Source of the DNA: Staphylococcus hyicus
GTDB lineage: Bacteria; Bacillota; Bacilli; Staphylococcales; Staphylococcaceae
Reading direction: 5' to 3'
Assembly (NCBI RefSeq): GCF_000816085.1
Contig: NZ_CP008747.1
Span: 62,001 to 126,000, forward strand
Length of the DNA: 64,000 bases
A program made the translations under genes and the position numbers. Below, in pieces: positions 29,602-38,455 of the stretch. Below the pieces are notes generated by a model, which was not told where the DNA came from, ran no database searches, and worked only from the letters and a program-made list of their open reading frames with translations. Position 1 is the stretch's first letter, and every line of letters starts with the position of its first letter.

Positions 29602-31357
29602 ACAACGTGTAAAAACACGTATCATGGCACAACTCATCACGTCGTTAATTTATGAAAAGATTGTCGTGTATACTATGACGCATCTTAAAGGCAATATGCA
29701 TCATGTTGAAATAAAAGGTGAACATGCATCTTATCATTTTGATGTACGTGTGACAGAGAGTTTTGATCGTTTACAACTCACGTCTCAAATTATGAAAGTG
29801 TGTGCAGATGGAACCGAAAGTCCGACATTAAATTATGCGCAATTATTGAGAGATGTCCAATATACATTCACAAAAGATACACAGAAAATCGAGCAATTTA
29901 TCGGTGAACTCATACAAACAGAATTGAAAGATTGCCAAGCGCTTACGTATAAATTGAACCATCATAAAGCCGTACCTAAAACGTTTAATGCGCTCGAATC
30001 CTATGCGATGGAAGGACACACGTATCATCCAAGTTATAAGTCACGCCTTGGATTTACCCTTGAAGAAAATTTGAAATATGGGCCTGATTTTCAACCCACG
30101 ATTCATTTAACATGGATTGCCGTACCTAAACATCACGTCCAACAAACGATTTCTCAAGCTATTGTGCCTGAGCAAATTTTGCAACATCAGCTTGGTCAAG
30201 AAACGGTTGATCAATTCACTGACACTTTACGTCAACACGTCGAAAACGTCTCAGATTATGTATGGTTACCCGTACATCCGTGGCAGTTTGACCATATGAT
30301 CGCCAATCATTTTGCTGAAGCGTGGTTAAATGGTGACATTATATTTCTTGGGAAATCTCGAGAAGCCTATGTGCCACAGCAATCGATACGTACGTTGTCA
30401 CCTGTCGAAACCGATAAATATTATATTAAAGTTCCGCTTAATATTACCAATACGTCAACGAAGCGGGTACTTGCTCCGCATACAATTGAAAATGCGGCCA
30501 ATATTACAGATTGGTTGAAACATATTCAAGCACATGATCCCTATTTGCGAGACCAATTACGTACAGTGTTTCTAGGAGAGGTACTGGGTATGTCGTATGA
30601 TCAACAGCATTTGCCAGAAGACAAGAAAACGGCAACTTATGGTGCATTAGGCGTGATATGGCGTGAAAATATATATCATTATTTAGAAGCAAGTGAAGAG
30701 GCGATACCATTTCATGCGCTTTATAGTAAAGACACAGTTGAACGCCCGGTCATCGATGGTTGGATACAACGATACGGTGCTGATAATTGGATGCGACAAT
30801 TTATCAACGTTGCGGTGCGTCCATTAATACATATGTTGTATACGCATGGTATAGCTTTAGAATCTCATGCGCAAAATATGATGCTTATTCATGACAAGGG
30901 TTGGCCAACACGTGTAGCCATTAAAGATTTCCATGATGGTGTGCGTTTTAAACGTGCGTTATTAAGCGACATTGCTAAAAACCCTCAACTTCAAGACACA
31001 CCGGAAGCACATCAACGCATCAATCGTAACTCATTTATAGAAACCGATGATGTACAACTCGTTAGAGATTTTGTACTGGATGCTTTTTTCTTTATCAATA
31101 TCGCAGGGCAGATTTTATTTATGGATGAGGCATACAACCTATCTGAATCAGATCAGTGGCACATGGTGTATGACTGCATCCAAGATTATTTACGCACACA
31201 TCCCAACTTGTCGCTTCAACAGCATTTCGATTTATTTGAACGAACGATTCAAGTTGAAAAATTAACGACACGTCGACTCCGTGAAGATAATGAACTGCGC
31301 ATTCATCACGTAACGAACCCGTTAGGAGTGATTCACCATGATGGCGCTATCACTTAA
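29585..31357 (+). CDS. sbnF: SbnF, NIS siderophore synthetase
   Basis: 590 residues, third IucA/IucC-type synthetase of the operon: GHTYHPSYKSRLGF, LPVHPWQFDHM, QQSIRTLSP, LESHAQNMML and IKDFHDGVRF. SbnF condenses the decarboxylated intermediate made by SbnH with a further diaminopropionate. It is preceded by GAGGAGG and overlaps sbnE and sbnG. Confidence 0.95.
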   Translation: MMHSIEQRVKTRIMAQLITSLIYEKIVVYTMTHLKGNMHHVEIKGEHASYHFDVRVTESFDRLQLTSQIMKVCADGTESPTLNYAQLLRDVQYTFTKDTQKIEQFIGELIQTELKDCQALTYKLNHHKAVPKTFNALESYAMEGHTYHPSYKSRLGFTLEENLKYGPDFQPTIHLTWIAVPKHHVQQTISQAIVPEQILQHQLGQETVDQFTDTLRQHVENVSDYVWLPVHPWQFDHMIANHFAEAWLNGDIIFLGKSREAYVPQQSIRTLSPVETDKYYIKVPLNITNTSTKRVLAPHTIENAANITDWLKHIQAHDPYLRDQLRTVFLGEVLGMSYDQQHLPEDKKTATYGALGVIWRENIYHYLEASEEAIPFHALYSKDTVERPVIDGWIQRYGADNWMRQFINVAVRPLIHMLYTHGIALESHAQNMMLIHDKGWPTRVAIKDFHDGVRFKRALLSDIAKNPQLQDTPEAHQRINRNSFIETDDVQLVRDFVLDAFFFINIAGQILFMDEAYNLSESDQWHMVYDCIQDYLRTHPNLSLQQHFDLFERTIQVEKLTTRRLREDNELRIHHVTNPLGVIHHDGAIT

Positions 31358-32111
31358 AGAGAAACTGCAACGAGGCGAAACAGTATACGGCTTATTTAAT
31401 TCGATTCCGCATCCGCTAGTTATTGAAATGATAGCAGCGAGTGGTTATGATTTCGTCATTATCGATACTGAGCATACGGCCATTAATGATGAAACCCTTG
31501 AACATATGATTCGCGCGGCTGAAACAGCTGGCATCATAGCGATTGTCCGTGTAACGCAATCTATAGAACGGGATATTATTAAAGTGTTGGATATGGGTGC
31601 ACGTGGCATTATCGTTCCACATGTGGAGAGTAAAGCACGCGCTGAAGAAATTGTTAAGCTAAGTCGCTATTATCCAGAAGGCATGCGCAGTTTAAATGGC
31701 GGTCGTATGCCGCGCTTCGGAGAAATGTCGCTTACAGACTATATGGCTGAAGCCAATAATAGTATTGTGGTGATTGCGATGATTGAAAGTCAAAAAGGAC
31801 TCAACGCACTAGATGATATTGCCAGTGTCAACGGTATAGACATGATCATCGAAGGCGCCGCAGACTTATCTCAGTCTTTTGGTAAACCTTGGCAAACGAC
31901 AGATGAAGTTGTGCAAAAAGCGACAGCCTATATGTATAAAATTACGACACATCATCATAAAGCATTTATCGCACTACCCCGTGAACACGCTCAATTTAAG
32001 GCATGGAAAGACAAAGGGGTGAAAGCCTTTGTATTAGGTGATGACCGTGGCAAATTTTACCGTCACTTAAAACAAGACCTTTTATCTTATAAAGGAGGTG
32101 AACCTTTGTGA
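31338..32111 (+). CDS. sbnG: SbnG, citrate synthase of the HpcH/HpaI aldolase fold
   Basis: 257 residues of the metal-dependent class II aldolase (HpcH/HpaI) family with DFVIIDTEHT, GARGIIVPHVESK and EGAADLSQSFG. In S. aureus it makes citrate from oxaloacetate and acetyl-CoA, freeing siderophore synthesis from the TCA cycle, which is down-regulated under iron limitation. It overlaps sbnF and sbnH. Confidence 0.95.
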   Translation: MMALSLKEKLQRGETVYGLFNSIPHPLVIEMIAASGYDFVIIDTEHTAINDETLEHMIRAAETAGIIAIVRVTQSIERDIIKVLDMGARGIIVPHVESKARAEEIVKLSRYYPEGMRSLNGGRMPRFGEMSLTDYMAEANNSIVVIAMIESQKGLNALDDIASVNGIDMIIEGAADLSQSFGKPWQTTDEVVQKATAYMYKITTHHHKAFIALPREHAQFKAWKDKGVKAFVLGDDRGKFYRHLKQDLLSYKGGEPL

Positions 32112-33394
32112 ACCCAAAACACGTAGAAAATCAAAACCGAACATTACTTAAAAAAGACTACATATACCAATTTTTAAGAGAAATGAAGGTATCCGGATCA
32201 TCCGTATGTCATTACATTTACGACCTAGATGCGCTACAACGCCATATTTCACAAATTACAGCGTCACTGCCTAAAAATTGTGACATGTATTATGCGATGA
32301 AAGCGAACAGTGAGTCACGCATTTTACAAGCCATTGAACCCTACGTAGCAGGATTTGAAGTTGCTTCTCAAGGAGAAATTGACAAAGGGTGTGCGGTATT
32401 AAAGCCTAATCGCATTATTTTCGGTGGTCCCGGTAAAACAGATGAAGAACTTGATATAGCCATTACCCGGAGAATTAAGCGACTTCATATCGAGAGTGTA
32501 CAAGAATTGGAGCGCTTAAATGCACGTTTAGAGAAACATGATATGACCATGCCTGTTTTATTACGTGTAAATTTATCAGGTCCATTTCCAAATGCGACCT
32601 TACATATGGCGGGGCGTCCAACACAATTTGGAATTTCTGAAGAAGAAGTGGATACAGTCATTCAACGTGCACTAGAATTACCACGTATCACGTTAGAAGG
32701 CTTTCATTTTCATTCCATATCTAACAATTTAGACGCGTCACTCCATGTTCAAATGATGCGTTTATACTTTACAAAGGCCAAACAATGGGCGGGAAAACAC
32801 CACTTTCCATTGCAACACCTAAATGTCGGTGGAGGCATAGGGGTGAACTATCAAGATTTAGAGGCACAATTTGATTGGGACGCTTTCAATCAGGGGCTAC
32901 ACGAAGTCATTGCGCAAGAAGCAATGTCGAGCATAACAGTCAACTTTGAATGTGGACGTTATCTAACCGCGCATATGGGCTATTATGCGACTGAAGTCAT
33001 TGATATAAAACAGGTGCACGGCACACATTATGCCATTTTAAAAGGAGGTACGCAGCACTTTAGACTGCCGGTCTCTTGGCAACATAACCATCCATTAGAA
33101 ATATGTGAGGTGGACGCCTTTCCGTATACTTTCCAACGACCCACGCTAACACAGAGTCAAGTGACGTTTGTCGGTCAGTTATGTACCCCGAAAGATGTGT
33201 TTTCAAAAGATCGCATGACGCCTCAAGTAAGGATGGGAGATGTGGTTGTCTTTCAATATGCTGGGGCATATGGTTGGTCGATTTCACATCATGATTTTTT
33301 AAGCCATCCGCACCCTGAATTCGTCTACTTGCAAGATACAAAGGAGGAAGAAGATGAAGCAAATGTATCAAAATTTAAAACTCATTCCCATTGA
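32108..33394 (+). CDS. sbnH: SbnH, PLP-dependent decarboxylase
   Basis: 428 residues of the alanine-racemase-fold (group IV) decarboxylases, like diaminopimelate decarboxylase. PLP Lys in YYAMKANSES, the Gly-rich phosphate loop NVGGGIGVNY, and the late active-site Cys in GQLCTPKD. It decarboxylates the citryl-diaminopropionate intermediate to an ethylenediamine derivative. GTG start behind the ideal ribosome-binding site AAAGGAGGTGA; overlaps sbnG by 4 bases. Confidence 0.95.
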   Translation: MNPKHVENQNRTLLKKDYIYQFLREMKVSGSSVCHYIYDLDALQRHISQITASLPKNCDMYYAMKANSESRILQAIEPYVAGFEVASQGEIDKGCAVLKPNRIIFGGPGKTDEELDIAITRRIKRLHIESVQELERLNARLEKHDMTMPVLLRVNLSGPFPNATLHMAGRPTQFGISEEEVDTVIQRALELPRITLEGFHFHSISNNLDASLHVQMMRLYFTKAKQWAGKHHFPLQHLNVGGGIGVNYQDLEAQFDWDAFNQGLHEVIAQEAMSSITVNFECGRYLTAHMGYYATEVIDIKQVHGTHYAILKGGTQHFRLPVSWQHNHPLEICEVDAFPYTFQRPTLTQSQVTFVGQLCTPKDVFSKDRMTPQVRMGDVVVFQYAGAYGWSISHHDFLSHPHPEFVYLQDTKEEEDEANVSKFKTHSH

Positions 33395-34118
33395 CCAAAT
33401 TGTTTTACATGAAACATTTGAACCTTGTCGACTTGAAAAGACCAAAGCTAGTATTGAAGCAGATCAGTTTATACGTCATCCCATTTTAGCGATACAAATT
33501 CGAAGCGGTAAATATATGGTCATCGATGGTGTGCATCGATATACGAGTTTGAAAGCATTAGGATGTCAGTTAGTCCCCGTGCAAATAATTAGTGAAACAC
33601 AATATTCAATTGAAACATGGCATCATAAAGTGCCATTTGGAAATTGGTGGTCTCATTTACAGCACGATGATGCGTTACCATGGACGACTGAAATTCGCTC
33701 TGAACGTCCTTTTATTACGATGTGTAAAGGCTCCTATGAACAGTATTTATATCGCAAAGATCTTGGGAATGAAAAGTTCAAGGCATGGGATAAAGTAGTT
33801 GAAAGTTATACCGATGCATGTGCAGTAGAACGCGTCGCACATTGTGAAGGGGTTTGCGCAGACGGTGCTTATGTGATGATGAAGTATCAGCCCTTAGACA
33901 TTGAGGAAATAGAAACCGTTGTGGAGCGTGGAGAAACAGTTCCTGCGGGTGTGACCCGCTTTAATATTTCGGGACGGTGCTTAAACCTTCAAGTCCCACT
34001 AAAGATTTTAAAAAGTCATGATAAAGGAAGCGTCCATTTAGCGTGGTATCGCTTTTTGAAAAACAAAATGATGAACACGCGTTGTTACACTGAAAAAGTG
34101 TACCTTGTGGAACAATAA
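33354..34118 (+). CDS. sbnI: SbnI, ParB-like L-serine kinase and heme-responsive regulator
   Basis: 254 residues with an N-terminal ParB/sulfiredoxin-like domain (LEKTKASIEADQFIRHPI, MVIDGVHRYTSLKALG) and a C-terminal region matching S. aureus SbnI almost block for block (ETVPAGVTRFNISGRCLNL, RCYTEKVYLVEQ). In S. aureus it phosphorylates L-serine to O-phospho-L-serine for SbnA, and binds DNA and heme to adjust sbn expression. It overlaps the 3' end of sbnH by 41 bases and starts behind AAAGGAGG. Confidence 0.94.
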   Translation: MKQMYQNLKLIPIDQIVLHETFEPCRLEKTKASIEADQFIRHPILAIQIRSGKYMVIDGVHRYTSLKALGCQLVPVQIISETQYSIETWHHKVPFGNWWSHLQHDDALPWTTEIRSERPFITMCKGSYEQYLYRKDLGNEKFKAWDKVVESYTDACAVERVAHCEGVCADGAYVMMKYQPLDIEEIETVVERGETVPAGVTRFNISGRCLNLQVPLKILKSHDKGSVHLAWYRFLKNKMMNTRCYTEKVYLVEQ

Positions 34119-34133
34119 TATAAATAAAGAGAG

Positions 34134-34193
34134 ACGAATCGTCTACACATTAATGGTGCTGAACGCGCATGTAGTGTAGACGATTCGTGTTTA
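34134..34193. terminator. Bidirectional terminator between sbnI and the SDR gene
   Basis: ACGAATCGTCTACAC (34134-34148) and GTGTAGACGATTCGT (34174-34188) form a perfect 15-bp stem followed by GTTT. It serves the converging genes on both sides. Confidence 0.85.
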
Positions 34194-34227
34194 ATTAACG
34201 GTCTTTAGGATGTAAAAATATGACTTA

Positions 34228-34986
34228 TTAATCTTTAATGGCATCGGGTTCCTCTGGCAAGATTTGCCCACCATCAATAACGAGACTTTGACCAGTAATA
34301 AATTTCGCTTCAGGCGCTGCAAAGAATGCTACGGCATAACCGATATCTGCAGGTTCTCCTAATTCATGGGTTGGAATGATATTACGTGTCCCTTCTAAAT
34401 AGGCTTCACCTTGTGCTTTGAGACCTTCCGTAAGTACGTTACCTGGTTGCACCGCATTGATTGTAATACCGTACTTTGCATATTCAAGAGCGGCACTGCG
34501 CATATAGCCAAGTTGTCCAGCTTTCGTCGCACCGTAATGTGCCCATCCAGGATAACCTGTGATTGGACCCGTCACAGAAGAAGTAAGAATCACGCGACCA
34601 TAATTCTGCTGTTTCATTTGTTTGAGCACCGCTTGTGTCACAAGAAATGTGCCTTTTAAGTTGATATTTTGGATGTTATCCCAATCCGCTTCTGTTAACT
34701 CTTCAATTTCAATTTGTGGATATACACCAGTATTTGAGGCCAATATATCAATTTTTCCATGTTCCGCTATGATTGTATCAACTACTGTATCAATATTCTT
34801 CTTATCAGTCACATCTAAGTGATAAAATTGCCCATTGAGAGATTGTGCGGTTTGTTGTCCGTTGACTTCATCAATGTCGCCAATAATCACCGTTGCACCG
34901 GCTTTCGCTAAAGCTTCGGCAATCCCTTTTCCAATCCCATTTGCGCCACCCGTAACGAGCGCGATGTGTTGTGATAAACTTATCAT
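34228..34986 (-). CDS. Short-chain dehydrogenase/reductase
   Basis: 252 residues of the classical SDR family: cofactor motif TGGANGIGKGIA (about residues 12-23), LASNTGVY in place of NNAG, catalytic Ser in LTSSVTG, and YGATK giving the catalytic Tyr and Lys. Asp36/Asp38-like acids after beta-2 (IGDIDEVNG) suggest NAD(H) preference. The substrate cannot be read from sequence; it resembles polyol/acetoin-type reductases. It occupies the position next to sbn where S. aureus has butA, but is not obviously butA. Monocistronic by layout. Confidence 0.9.
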   Translation of the reverse strand: MISLSQHIALVTGGANGIGKGIAEALAKAGATVIIGDIDEVNGQQTAQSLNGQFYHLDVTDKKNIDTVVDTIIAEHGKIDILASNTGVYPQIEIEELTEADWDNIQNINLKGTFLVTQAVLKQMKQQNYGRVILTSSVTGPITGYPGWAHYGATKAGQLGYMRSAALEYAKYGITINAVQPGNVLTEGLKAQGEAYLEGTRNIIPTHELGEPADIGYAVAFFAAPEAKFITGQSLVIDGGQILPEEPDAIKD

Positions 34987-35208
34987 CCTCAGTCACTTCC
35001 TTTTTTAATTCATTGTTTCACATGTAACCTACACTTAAATTATGTAATAAAAAGGGTAAAAATGGTATGGATATTGCGTGAATTTCTATGTTGTTTTCTA
35101 ATGAAAATGCCTTAAAAATCATTGATGAAAGTCATATATCTGATAAAATAATTGGAGTGAATGATATTATAATATTTTGTTTTATATTGCAGAAAGGGTA
35201 TATGGGTC

Positions 35209-36063
35209 ATGATAAAGTTAAAAGATTTTTTAAAAATTCCAGATGAGAAACGTACAAAAATAAAATTCAATATGAATGCGGCAGACGTTTCAAAACGAGC
35301 ATGGGATTTTCTCCTTGAAGATAGTGAAGAGTGGATTATTATGAACGCATGGAAAACGAAACAAACGAACAACAATTTAAACCATGCCGATTATTTAGTT
35401 GCGCTCGCACAATATTATCCATACGGGCCGCAATATTTTATATTCGGAGGACTTTATAAAGTTGAAAAGAAGCTACCTGAAGTGTTTGATGATGTCGGTT
35501 ATCATCTCACATTAATGGAAGAAAATAGCCAGTATATTAAGCGATTAATTGTTAAAATAGACAAACCTATAGGGCGTGATGTGTATAATCGTCGTTATGA
35601 AACGATCCAAGAGCAACTTAATCCAGAAGTCTATGAAGTTGCCCCTAGCACTAAATTAGGGCATTTTAATGGGTATCAAAATGTGTGCTTAAAACACAAA
35701 GAATTGCAACAAATCATTCAACATAATGAGCCAAGTTGGAGAGAGGCCTTGAGTTATGTTAAAGGCGTGTATGTCATTACTGATTTAAGTAATGGTCAGT
35801 TGTATGTCGGTTCAGCATCCGGAAACACAGATGGGTTATGGCAACGATGGTCGTGTTATGCGCATTTAAGTGATTTAACCGGTGGTAACAAGGAATTCCA
35901 TCATATTTTAGAAAATAAAAGTAAAGATCATATTATAAACCATTTTCAATATTCCATTTTAGAAATTTTCGATACAAAAACCAAAGTTGAAGTCATTTTA
36001 GAGCGTGAAAACTACTGGAAAAATGTGCTAGATAGTAAACAACATGGAATGAATCATAATTAA
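35209..36063 (+). CDS. GIY-YIG nuclease-domain protein
   Basis: 284 residues. The first ~165 residues form an unrecognised domain. From about 183 there is a GIY-YIG fold: GVYVITDLSNGQLYVGSAS, then LWQRWSCYA with the catalytic Arg, and VILERENYWKN with the catalytic Glu. This fold nicks or cuts DNA in UvrC, homing endonucleases and some defence proteins. The gene stands alone after a 220-base gap and is followed 15 bases later by an S41 protease. The cellular role is unknown; restriction-like or repair functions are possible. Confidence 0.8.
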   Translation: MIKLKDFLKIPDEKRTKIKFNMNAADVSKRAWDFLLEDSEEWIIMNAWKTKQTNNNLNHADYLVALAQYYPYGPQYFIFGGLYKVEKKLPEVFDDVGYHLTLMEENSQYIKRLIVKIDKPIGRDVYNRRYETIQEQLNPEVYEVAPSTKLGHFNGYQNVCLKHKELQQIIQHNEPSWREALSYVKGVYVITDLSNGQLYVGSASGNTDGLWQRWSCYAHLSDLTGGNKEFHHILENKSKDHIINHFQYSILEIFDTKTKVEVILERENYWKNVLDSKQHGMNHN

Positions 36064-36078
36064 CAAGGAGAAAGTGCT

Positions 36079-37026
36079 GTGAAAAAATTAATTGTAATAG
36101 GCTTATCAACATTGTTATTTTTTAGTTTGATTTTTATAGCATTACTTAAAATTGGTCCATTGTTTAATTTATATATTGTGGCGCCTTCCACGCAATCATA
36201 TGTAAAAATCGCAATTAATCAAATGGATATACATGGTCTGTACGCGAAAGGTGACAAGTGGGAACGTGCAAAAGACAAAGCTTTAAATGACACCCAGAAG
36301 GCACAAGATTATAAAGACACACATACATATTTAGAAGAAGCTTTGAAGGTTGCTGGAGCTAAGCATTCATTTTTGTATACTAAAAAAGAAAAAATGTCTC
36401 AAAGTGGTGAGACCCAATATCCTAAGATTACACTTAAGAATGATATTTTGACCATTAAATTACCTGGTTTTATGGGGAATGAAAAAGAGGGCAAACGCTA
36501 TGCTAATGAGGTTAGCAAAGCAATTCAACGTGAAAACTATAAAGGTATTATTATTGATTTACGAGATAACTATGGCGGAGATATGGGTCCGATGATAGCA
36601 AGTATATCTCCCTTATTAAAAAATGGTACATTATTGACGTATGTTGATGGTGACGATAATAAAACAGATGTTAATTTAGACGGTAGCCAGACTGAAAACG
36701 GGGGAACGCCGATTGAATTAAATAATGTAGAAAAAGTTAAAAACGTACCGATTGCTATTCTAATAAATAAAAAAACTGCGAGTTCAGGTGAAATAACAGC
36801 TTTAGCATTCAAAGGAGCTAAAAATATAAAATATTTTGGTGAAAATTCTGGAGGATATACATCAGCTAATACGACTATAAAATTATATGATGGTACATTA
36901 ATGAATTTAACAACACATCGCCTTGAGGATAAACAAGGAAATGTTTATGAAAATAATCCAATTATTCCTGATGTAAAATCTAATAATCCTGAAGAAGATG
37001 CTACAAAGTGGTTAAAATTAAAATAA
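36079..37026 (+). CDS. S41 family peptidase (C-terminal processing protease-like), membrane-anchored
   Basis: 315 residues. One N-terminal membrane segment (about 4-28), then an extracytoplasmic S41 domain with GIIIDLRDNYGGDMG and the catalytic Ser region NKKTASSGEITALAFKG, followed by FGENSGGYTSA. The catalytic Lys is expected about 25 residues after the Ser (near NIKYFGE). No PDZ domain is evident, unlike CtpA. GTG start, eight bases after AAGGAG. It probably cleaves exported proteins or peptides at the cell surface; the target is unknown. Confidence 0.88.
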   Translation: MKKLIVIGLSTLLFFSLIFIALLKIGPLFNLYIVAPSTQSYVKIAINQMDIHGLYAKGDKWERAKDKALNDTQKAQDYKDTHTYLEEALKVAGAKHSFLYTKKEKMSQSGETQYPKITLKNDILTIKLPGFMGNEKEGKRYANEVSKAIQRENYKGIIIDLRDNYGGDMGPMIASISPLLKNGTLLTYVDGDDNKTDVNLDGSQTENGGTPIELNNVEKVKNVPIAILINKKTASSGEITALAFKGAKNIKYFGENSGGYTSANTTIKLYDGTLMNLTTHRLEDKQGNVYENNPIIPDVKSNNPEEDATKWLKLK

Positions 37027-37063
37027 AACCAAGTGATGATTTTGGTCATCGCTTGGTTTTTAT
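37027..37063. terminator. Bidirectional terminator between the S41 protease and norB
   Basis: AACCAAGTGATGA pairs with TCATCGCTTGGTT (one G-U) around TTTTGG, followed by TTTTT on the plus strand. The stop codons of the two converging genes flank it. Confidence 0.85.
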
Positions 37064-37066
37064 CTA

Positions 37067-38455
37067 TTATTTTACTTTACGTGGATCATCATTTGGAACG
37101 GCGTAAACAATCGCAATAAATGCGATAATACCCATCGCAACGTTGACCCATAAAGCTATCATTGCGCCTTGAAATACGTTTGTTGCAGCGACGGCAATCC
37201 CATAAACGGCACCACTTATCGCGACGCCGAATGCGCCCCCAAGTGATGAGGCCATTTTGTAAGTACCAGACGCTACACCGACTTTATCAACAGGTGCGTT
37301 TGAAATCGCAGTGTCTGTTGATGGTGTCGCATATAAACCGAGGCCTAAACCAAAACATAAATAACCGATGACACAACCGATGATATAAATCGTTTCAGGT
37401 AAGAAGGTTAAAGAAATTAGGCCCACACCAATCACAACGATAAATGTACCGAGTAACATTGGGTTTTTAGCACCCATTTTTTGTAAAATTTTTTCTCCAA
37501 CACGAATCATTAATAGGACCATGACTAAATACGTAATGGTTAAGTATCCTGCTTGTAAGGATGTATAACCTAATCCTTGTTGTACAAAAGTATTAGCGAC
37601 AATCAGTGTGCCTGCAACGCCATTAAGTAAAAAGTTTGAAATTGTAGCCCCTGTATACGGTTTATTGGTAAATAATTTAAAATCAATTAACGGGTTGTTT
37701 ACGTTTTTTTCTGCTTTTATGAATAACAAGAATGAAACGATGACGATCGCAATTAATCCATAAAAGTATGGGGATGTAAATCCAATAGTGGCACCTTTTG
37801 TAATGACAACATTTAAGCTTAATAACATCACGACTAAAATGATTAAGCCTTTAACATCAAATTTTGAAATTGCAGTGGATTCAGATTTAGATTCAGGTGT
37901 GCCTTTAATTAATACAAACGATAAAATTGCGACAATAATAGAAAAGATGAAAATCCAACGCCATCCTAACGTTGTAGCAACTGCACCGCCAAAGAGTGAA
38001 CATATACCGCTACCGCCCCAAGAGCTGATGGACCAATAGCTTAAGGCACGTTGACGTTCTGCGCCTTCAAAATAGGCTTTCATTAACGCAAGTGTAGATG
38101 GCATGATACACGCTGCTGAAAAACCTTGAATAATACGACCTAAAATAAGTAGCAATGGAAAGTTTGTAATGATAATTAACGTTGAGCCAATGATGCTGAG
38201 TAAAAGGCCAATATTGGTCATTTTGACGCGCCCAATTTTATCGGCTAAGCCACCCGCACCTACGACAAACATCCCTGAGAAAAGGGCAGTGACTGAAATG
38301 GCAATACTAATTGTTCCTATGTCAGCGTCAAAACTTTTTTGTAATGGCGGTACAACATTCACCAATGACTGAGCGAATAACCAGAACGTAATGACACCAA
38401 GTACAATCCCTAAAATTAATCTATTATTCCCTTTATATGGCTGCGCGTTATTCAT
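37067..38455 (-). CDS. norB: NorB, MFS multidrug efflux transporter (DHA2 family)
   Basis: About 462 residues with 14 predicted membrane segments. The sequence tracks S. aureus NorB through ITFWLFAQSLVNVVPPL, SGMFVVGAGGLADKIGR, RALSYWSISSWGGSG, FLLNGVAGTLIVANTFVQ and GLGLGLYATPSTDTAI. NorB exports hydrophilic quinolones, biocides and dyes and helps abscess survival in S. aureus. I chose the ATG at 38455, about nine bases after AGGGGATG; the ATG at 38464 sits directly on that site. Its start overlaps the end of the M20 gene, so the two are co-translated. Confidence 0.92.
   Translation of the reverse strand: MNNAQPYKGNNRLILGIVLGVITFWLFAQSLVNVVPPLQKSFDADIGTISIAISVTALFSGMFVVGAGGLADKIGRVKMTNIGLLLSIIGSTLIIITNFPLLLILGRIIQGFSAACIMPSTLALMKAYFEGAERQRALSYWSISSWGGSGICSLFGGAVATTLGWRWIFIFSIIVAILSFVLIKGTPESKSESTAISKFDVKGLIILVVMLLSLNVVITKGATIGFTSPYFYGLIAIVIVSFLLFIKAEKNVNNPLIDFKLFTNKPYTGATISNFLLNGVAGTLIVANTFVQQGLGYTSLQAGYLTITYLVMVLLMIRVGEKILQKMGAKNPMLLGTFIVVIGVGLISLTFLPETIYIIGCVIGYLCFGLGLGLYATPSTDTAISNAPVDKVGVASGTYKMASSLGGAFGVAISGAVYGIAVAATNVFQGAMIALWVNVAMGIIAFIAIVYAVPNDDPRKVK

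Noticed and set aside
34228..34986. butA (acetoin reductase) identity for the SDR gene next to sbn
   Set aside because: Position matches S. aureus butA but the N-terminal and active-site wording differ from the ButA sequence as I recall it; left as a general SDR.
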